Below the pieces are notes generated by a model. It was given only the letters and a program-made list of their open reading frames with translations, was not told the DNA's origin and did not search any database. From an uncultured Collinsella sp. (GTDB lineage: Bacteria; Actinomycetota; Coriobacteriia; Coriobacteriales; Coriobacteriaceae), in the NCBI GenBank assembly GCA_902478995.1, contig CABSNF010000069.1, positions 1 to 10,696 on the forward strand: 10,696 nt of DNA, read 5' to 3'. Made by a program: the position numbers and the translations under genes. Shown piece by piece: positions 7,291-10,696 of this stretch (positions are counted from its first letter, which is position 1; each line of letters begins with the position of its first letter).

Positions 7291-7632
7291 TTACTCCTCG
7301 GCGCCCTCAGCGGCCTCAGCGGCAGCCTTAGCGGCCTCGGCCTCTTTGGCGAGCTGCTTCTTGGACTTCTTGACGACGGTCTCAGTCTTCTCGCCCTCGT
7401 TGGCGGCCTTGACCAGAGCGGCGACGGCGTCGGTGAGCTGAGCGCCCTTGGACTGCCAGTCGGCGATCTTCTCGAGGTCGAGGTTGATGGTCTTGGGGGC
7501 GGTCATCGGGTTGTAGCGGCCAACCTCCTCGATGATACGACCGTCACGCGGGGCGCGGGAATCGGCGACGACGACACGGTAGTACGGACGCTTCTTAGCG
7601 CCGTGACGAGCAAGGCGAATCTTGACTGCCAA
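7291..7632 (-). CDS. rpsP: Small ribosomal subunit protein bS16
   Basis: Structural protein of the 30S subunit and early assembly protein. From the TTG at 7632 the product reads MAVKIRLARHGAKKRPYYRV, the universal bS16 N-terminus, so this non-ATG start is well supported. GGAGGAG lies 6 bases upstream. An ATG at 7668 in the same frame would add 12 unrelated residues and is rejected. The conserved core runs to about residue 82. Residues 83-113 are a Lys/Ala/Glu-rich tail, a common kind of extension in high-GC Gram-positives and probably disordered. First gene of the rpsP-khpA-rimM-trmD-lepB operon; its last codons GAG GAG TAA form the ribosome-binding site of khpA. Confidence 0.97.
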   Translation of the reverse strand: MAVKIRLARHGAKKRPYYRVVVADSRAPRDGRIIEEVGRYNPMTAPKTINLDLEKIADWQSKGAQLTDAVAALVKAANEGEKTETVVKKSKKQLAKEAEAAKAAAEAAEGAEE

Positions 7633-7651
7633 AGGAAACTCCTCCAACCAA

Positions 7652-7666
7652 GCAGCTTTAGGCTGC
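7652..7666 (-). promoter_or_regulatory. Small leader hairpin before rpsP
   Basis: GCAGC (7652-7656) and GCTGC (7662-7666) form a perfect 5-bp stem with a 5-base loop, ending 6 bases upstream of the rpsP ribosome-binding site. It would lie in the short rpsP leader and could modulate translation, but its size allows chance occurrence. Confidence 0.3.
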
Positions 7667-7688
7667 AACTACAAACAAACAGTTGAAC

Positions 7689-7717
7689 ATAATACGCCAT
7701 CGACGCGGGCAGGTGAA
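7689..7717 (-). promoter_or_regulatory. Candidate promoter P1 of the rpsP operon
   Basis: Minus-strand -35 TTCACC (7712-7717; 4 of 6) and -10 TATTAT (7689-7694; 5 of 6) with the ideal 17-base spacer. Start would be near 7682, giving a leader of about 50 bases that contains the GCAGC/GCTGC hairpin and the GGAGGAG site. This is the best promoter-like pair in the divergent region for rpsP. Confidence 0.55.
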
Positions 7718-7751
7718 GTCCGTGAGACCAACTTCTTCGGTGTAGTCGAGG

Positions 7752-7787
7752 GCAAATCCATATCTTAGACAAGAATTCGGGATTTGC
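7752..7787. repeat. Inverted repeat between rpsP and dinB
   Basis: GCAAATCC (7752-7759) and GGATTTGC (7780-7787) are perfect 8-bp inverted arms separated by 20 bases. The spacer contains a second short inverted repeat, TCTT/AAGA (7763-7766 and 7771-7774). It has no U-tract and lies before both genes, so an operator for a dimeric regulator is more likely than a terminator. It overlaps the weak promoter-like pair at 7762-7789. Confidence 0.5.
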
Positions 7788-7789
7788 AA
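7762..7789 (-). promoter_or_regulatory. Weak candidate promoter P2 of the rpsP operon
   Basis: Minus-strand TTGCAA (7784-7789; 4 of 6 to -35) and TAAGAT (7762-7767; 4 of 6 to -10) with a 16-base spacer. If used, it would be covered by the inverted repeat and could be controlled through it. Weaker than P1. Confidence 0.25.
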
Positions 7790-7821
7790 GCACATACACG
7801 CACCCCACATGAGCTGCGCGG

Positions 7822-7827
7822 TATACT
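7822..7827 (+). promoter_or_regulatory. dinB -10 box placed for a leaderless transcript
   Basis: TATACT matches TATAAT at 5 of 6 positions and ends 6 bases before the dinB ATG at 7834, so transcription would begin at or next to the start codon. No good -35 is seen at 16-18 bases. No ribosome-binding site precedes this ATG, which fits a leaderless mRNA of the kind common in Actinobacteria. Confidence 0.45.
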
Positions 7828-7833
7828 CATGAC

Positions 7834-9087
7834 ATGGAAAGACGCGAACATACATACGGTTATGAGGATGCCATGGGCGTCACGCCGCCTCCCTGGACGG
7901 GTCCGGCGGTGGGCCTGATGGACCTTGATGCGTTTTTTGCGAGCGTGGAAATGCTCGATCATCCCGAATGGCGAGGAAAGCCGCTCATCGTGGGCGGAGA
8001 CGCCGATTCGCGTGGCGTCGTGTCCACGTGTTCATATGAGGCACGTCGCTTTGGCGTGCACTCTGCCATGGCCTCGGCCGAGGCGCGGCGCTTGTGCCCG
8101 CAAGCCATTTGGACGCATGGGCATTTTGATCGCTACCGCGAGGTGAGCGCGCAGGTCATGGCGATTCTTGCCGAGGAGACGCCGCGCGTGGAGCGCGTAT
8201 CCATCGACGAAGCCTTTATCGATATCACACCGGGTCGCTTTGCGCCCGAAGACCCACTGCTGGTTGCGCGACGTATAAGCGACCGCGTGGCAGGACTGGG
8301 AGTGACCTGTTCCATTGGCGTGGGCTGCAACAAGACGGTCGCAAAGATCGCAAGCGAGCGGGATAAGCCGTTTGGGCTGACCATCGTGCGCCCCGGAACC
8401 GAGCAGCGCTTTTTGGCCGCGCTGCCGGTATCTGCCATGAGCGGCATCGGGCGCTCGGCCGAGGAGCGACTGCGCCGCATGCGCATCTACACCCTCGGCG
8501 AGCTATCACGTGCACCGGAATCCACCTTGGCCTCTATTTTTGGCGTCAACGGCGAACGCATGCGCCAGCGTGCGCTGGGACTCGAAATCTCCGAAGTCAC
8601 GAGCCTCGATGAAGAGCGCGAGGTCAAGTCGGTCAGCAATGAACGCACCTTTGCTAAAGATTTAACTGAGCGTGGGGATATTGAGGCGGCGATTGCACTG
8701 TTGGGAGAGTCAGTGGGACGCCGCCTGCGCCGTCAGGGGCTGACGGGTGCCACGGTAACGCTCAAGCTTAAGTATTCGTATGGCAGCGGGCGTACGGCAC
8801 AGCGCCGGCTGCCTCATCCGACCGACGATGAGAACATCTTCGTGGCGGTTGCACTCGAACTGCTCGACAACATCTGGCAGGATGGCATGCATGTTCGCTT
8901 GGCGGGCATCGGCATGAGCGACTTCGACCACCAAGGCGGCATCCAGACTGACCTGTTCTGCGAGATCGATGACCGCGGAGCCCAATCCAGCGACCGCCGC
9001 GACCTCTCCGTCGCCATCGACGCCGTCCGAGACAAATTCGGCGACACCGCCCTATCCTTCGGCCGCCAATCCCGCTTCGACGATTAG
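7834..9087 (+). CDS. dinB: DNA polymerase IV (Y family)
   Basis: Error-prone translesion polymerase that extends DNA past lesions at stalled forks. The 417 residues contain the palm motif MDLDAFFASVE (29-39; metal-binding Asp30, steric-gate Phe35), SYEARRFGV (68-75), catalytic SIDEAF with Asp125-Glu126, the thumb helix-hairpin-helix SGIGRSAEERL (203-213), the little-finger domain (about 265-365) and a sliding-clamp motif QTDLF at 371-375. A second start, ATG 7873 (residue 14), has GAGG 5 bases upstream and would still leave the full palm domain. It is the only plus-strand gene, divergent from rpsP, and it uses TTA, CTA and TCA codons that glyQ/glyS avoid. No LexA-type box was found. Confidence 0.96.
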   Translation: MERREHTYGYEDAMGVTPPPWTGPAVGLMDLDAFFASVEMLDHPEWRGKPLIVGGDADSRGVVSTCSYEARRFGVHSAMASAEARRLCPQAIWTHGHFDRYREVSAQVMAILAEETPRVERVSIDEAFIDITPGRFAPEDPLLVARRISDRVAGLGVTCSIGVGCNKTVAKIASERDKPFGLTIVRPGTEQRFLAALPVSAMSGIGRSAEERLRRMRIYTLGELSRAPESTLASIFGVNGERMRQRALGLEISEVTSLDEEREVKSVSNERTFAKDLTERGDIEAAIALLGESVGRRLRRQGLTGATVTLKLKYSYGSGRTAQRRLPHPTDDENIFVAVALELLDNIWQDGMHVRLAGIGMSDFDHQGGIQTDLFCEIDDRGAQSSDRRDLSVAIDAVRDKFGDTALSFGRQSRFDD

Positions 9088-9097
9088 TCCCTGAGGC

Positions 9098-9140
9098 AAA
9101 AAGAAAGCCGGGTAGCTGCGGAAAACCGCAACTGCCCGGC
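9098..9140 (-). terminator. Intrinsic terminator of the nadD-yqeK-rsfS operon
   Basis: A 15-bp stem (9107-9121 with 9126-9140) with a 4-base loop pairs GCCGGG against CCCGGC, with one G-U pair and one mismatch. On the minus strand it is followed by TTTCTTTTT (9098-9106), a proper U-tract. It begins about 40 bases after the rsfS stop. Plus-strand transcripts from dinB see the same hairpin 20 bases after their stop but without a downstream U-tract, so it is mainly a minus-strand terminator. Confidence 0.85.
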
Positions 9141-9181
9141 GATATGCGTGAGGGTAGCTAAACCCCGTCTCAAATGAGCTA

Positions 9182-9637
9182 CTAGAGGAGATTGAGGGGG
9201 AGCTGGGGAGCGTCGCCCCAGAGTTTCTCGAGGCGGTAGAAGTCGCGGGCTTCAGGAGTGAAGACGTGGACGACAACCGAACCATAGTCCATGAGCATCC
9301 AGGTCTTCTGCTCGCGACCCTCGATGGAGAACGGGTGCTCGCCGCAAGCCTCGGCGACCTTCTCCTCGATCTCGTCGACGATAGAATCGACCTGGCGGTT
9401 GTTGGTACCGGTGGCAAGCACAAAGTAGTCGCATACGTCGGAAAGCTCGGTCAGGTCGAGCACCTGAACGTCCTCGCCCTTCTTGTCGTAGGCGGCCTGC
9501 GCGGCGGCGCGGGCGACATCCTCGGCGGCGACACCGCTCGCGGACAGCGAGGCGGCAGTGCGGTCGGACGTGGCGACGAAGCTCTTGTGCTCCACACCTT
9601 CAAGAATCTGCTCGTCGGTCATGGTCTCGTCGGCCAT
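9182..9637 (-). CDS. rsfS: Ribosomal silencing factor RsfS (Iojap family)
   Basis: Binds uL14 on the 50S subunit and blocks joining with the 30S when nutrients are low. The 151 residues contain the family core from about 38 to 145: AQAAYDKKGEDVQVLDLTEL, DYFVLATGTNNRQVDSI (70-86), GREQKTWMLMDYG (107-119), VVVHVFTPEARDFYRLEKLW (121-140). Typical members are 105-125 residues; the first 35 or so here are an extra Glu/Asp/Ser/Thr-rich, probably flexible segment. ATG 9637 has AAAGAGGT at good spacing; an in-frame ATG at residue 6 lacks such a site. Last gene of its operon, 27 bases after yqeK. Confidence 0.95.
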   Translation of the reverse strand: MADETMTDEQILEGVEHKSFVATSDRTAASLSASGVAAEDVARAAAQAAYDKKGEDVQVLDLTELSDVCDYFVLATGTNNRQVDSIVDEIEEKVAEACGEHPFSIEGREQKTWMLMDYGSVVVHVFTPEARDFYRLEKLWGDAPQLPLNLL

Positions 9638-9664
9638 GGAATACCTCTTTCTAGACAGCCCGAG

Positions 9665-10273
9665 CTAGCGCAGCTGGGCGTAATGGTTGTAAATCGTAAT
9701 AGCTGTGGGATAAAGATAGCGCCCGGACTGGATCACATAGACCAAACCCTGCGCAAAACAGGAGAAGAACAACTCATCGAGCGTCGACTCCCCCACCATC
9801 TTGCGCAGCGCATGCGCATAGTCGCCGTGGCGGTTGGGCTCAATGGCATCGGCCACAAAGACCACCATATCGAGCGGCGTCATGTCGCAGGCACCCACGG
9901 TGTGACGGTCGACAGCCTGGAAAACGGCCAGCGACAGCTCGGGAAAAAGCTGCGGAAGCTCATAGGCGGCAACAGGGCCATGCAAAAGCGGCGTCGCGGC
10001 GGAAGGAGAGCCGGCAATCTTAATGCCGTAATGCAGAGCGCGCGTGACCAGCTCGTCGTCGGAGAGCACTTTGTCCCAGTCATGGATCAGGCCGGCGGCA
10101 GCGGCATCAAAGCGGTCGACGCCGTAGACCTCGGCCAGATGAAGTGCGGTCTCGGCAACACCCAGCGAATGCACATAGCGCTTGCGCTTATCCTTCATGC
10201 GAACATCGAGCAGCTCTTGAATGCGCTTGAGCAGCGCGCGCTCATCGCCCTCAAACTGATCCTCTACCGACAA
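9665..10273 (-). CDS. yqeK: YqeK-family HD-domain symmetrical Ap4A hydrolase
   Basis: YqeK enzymes split diadenosine tetraphosphate (Ap4A) into two ADP. The 202-residue protein has the HD metal site in order: His35 in RYVHSLG, His64-Asp65 in LIHDWDK, His98 in LLHGP, His124 in VDRHTVG and Asp142 in VADAIEPNR. The Trp in HDWDK replaces a small or aromatic residue that varies in the family. The start is TTG 10273, with GGGGGT about 6 bases upstream; no in-frame ATG precedes the conserved region, and the ATG at 10286 is out of frame. It lies between nadD and rsfS, a conserved trio. Activity is assigned from the family. Confidence 0.92.
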   Translation of the reverse strand: MSVEDQFEGDERALLKRIQELLDVRMKDKRKRYVHSLGVAETALHLAEVYGVDRFDAAAAGLIHDWDKVLSDDELVTRALHYGIKIAGSPSAATPLLHGPVAAYELPQLFPELSLAVFQAVDRHTVGACDMTPLDMVVFVADAIEPNRHGDYAHALRKMVGESTLDELFFSCFAQGLVYVIQSGRYLYPTAITIYNHYAQLR

Positions 10274-10285
10274 CGTAGACCCCCA

Positions 10286-10669
10286 TCACTCAAAATCTTC
10301 TTGGCCCAAATCGGCATATAGCCTGCGTTTGCGAATGTAGCCGAGCACGGACTCGCTCGTAAGATAGCGCACGCTCATACCGCGGGCAACTCGCTTGCGA
10401 ATGTTCGTCGAACTGATCGCCAGCGCTGGAATCTGAATATAGCGCACGTCGAACGGCAGCCCCGACTCTTTGATTCGGGCACGCGCCGTATCGATATCAA
10501 AGCCCGGTCGCGTCGCCGCAATAAAGGTAGCAAGCTCAGCGATTCGTTCGGCATCATGCCAGGTCACAATATCGATAATCGCGTCGGCGCCCGTAATAAA
10601 GTAGAGCTTTACCTGCGGCGGGTAAAAGTCGCGAAGGGCATGAAGCGTATCGGCCGTATAGGTTACGCC
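10286..10669 (-). CDS. nadD: Nicotinate-nucleotide adenylyltransferase, C-terminal part (cut by contig end)
   Basis: NadD converts nicotinate mononucleotide and ATP to deamido-NAD in NAD synthesis. 127 native residues remain of about 200. They include YTADTLHALRDFYP (4-17 of the fragment), YFITGADAIIDIVTWHDAER (23-42), ATRPGFD, and the nucleotidyltransferase ISSTNIR signature (85-91), then VLGYIRKRRLY at the C-terminus. The N-terminal GxFxPxHxGH nucleotide-binding motif is missing because the sequence ends. The frame appears to continue upstream as MYKRQ, but those five residues are encoded by sequencing adapter and are not part of the protein. Stop TGA lies 12 bases before the yqeK TTG. Confidence 0.95.
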   Translation of the reverse strand, partial: GVTYTADTLHALRDFYPPQVKLYFITGADAIIDIVTWHDAERIAELATFIAATRPGFDIDTARARIKESGLPFDVRYIQIPALAISSTNIRKRVARGMSVRYLTSESVLGYIRKRRLYADLGQEDFE

Positions 10670-10696
10670 CTGTCTCTTATACACATCTGACGCTGC
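10670..10696. other. Illumina Nextera transposase adapter (artefact)
   Basis: Bases 10670-10688 are CTGTCTCTTATACACATCT, the reverse complement of the 19-base Tn5 mosaic end, and 10689-10696 (GACGCTGC) continue exactly as the Nextera read-1 adapter. This is library-preparation sequence left at the end of the assembly, not genome. The true sequence ends at 10669, with one base of uncertainty. Confidence 0.98.

Noticed and set aside
7843..7860. LexA/SOS box near the dinB start (CGAAC at 7844)
   Set aside because: The Gram-positive box needs CGAAC-N4-GTTCG; the second half is absent here, and I saw no such palindrome upstream of dinB.
9107..9140. True bidirectional terminator for dinB
   Set aside because: On the plus strand the hairpin is followed by GATATGCG, without a U-tract. 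It may still hinder readthrough, but only the minus-strand signal is complete.
9266..10321. Plus-strand open frame opposite rsfS, yqeK and the end of nadD
   Set aside because: Codon-aligned complement of three well-supported minus-strand genes, with no domain-like content.

Overview
The window holds 13 genes of a core bacterial chromosome and no recognisable mobile element, CRISPR array, tRNA or rRNA. The DNA is GC-rich. The mix of an actinobacterial-like DinB, an alpha2beta2 glycyl-tRNA synthetase and PPDK with its dedicated regulator points to the class Coriobacteriia, most likely Collinsella or a close relative from the gut. This is inference from protein character and composition, not a database match. 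The right end carries 27 bases of Illumina Nextera adapter, so the sequence is the end of an assembled, probably metagenomic, contig.

Layout, left to right. (1) Minus strand, 1-863: first third of pyruvate phosphate dikinase (ppdK), cut by the window edge. Its 297-base upstream gap holds candidate promoters and repeats. (2) Minus strand, 1161-5082: glyQ, glyS and the PPDK regulatory protein (yqfL/ppsR family), read toward ppdK. (3) Minus strand, 5142-7632: rpsP, khpA, rimM, trmD and lepB, a tightly packed ribosome-maturation and protein-export operon with overlapping or near-overlapping junctions. (4) A 201-base divergent intergenic region, 7633-7833, with a plausible rpsP promoter, an 8-bp-arm inverted repeat and a dinB -10 box. 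(5) Plus strand, 7834-9087: dinB, DNA polymerase IV, the only plus-strand gene. (6) Minus strand, 9182-10669: nadD (partial), yqeK and rsfS, ending at a strong intrinsic terminator that faces dinB.

Functionally, the rpsP group makes and matures the small ribosomal subunit and its tRNA substrates (bS16, RimM, TrmD m1G37) and releases exported proteins (LepB). GlyQS charges tRNA-Gly. The regulator controls PPDK by reversible phosphorylation, and PPDK sits directly downstream. NadD, YqeK and RsfS combine NAD synthesis, Ap4A turnover and ribosome silencing.

I found no convincing undescribed system. The points most worth checking are the complex ppdK leader, the inverted repeat between rpsP and dinB, the possible leaderless start of dinB, the missing rplS after trmD, and the adapter sequence that creates a false N-terminus on nadD.
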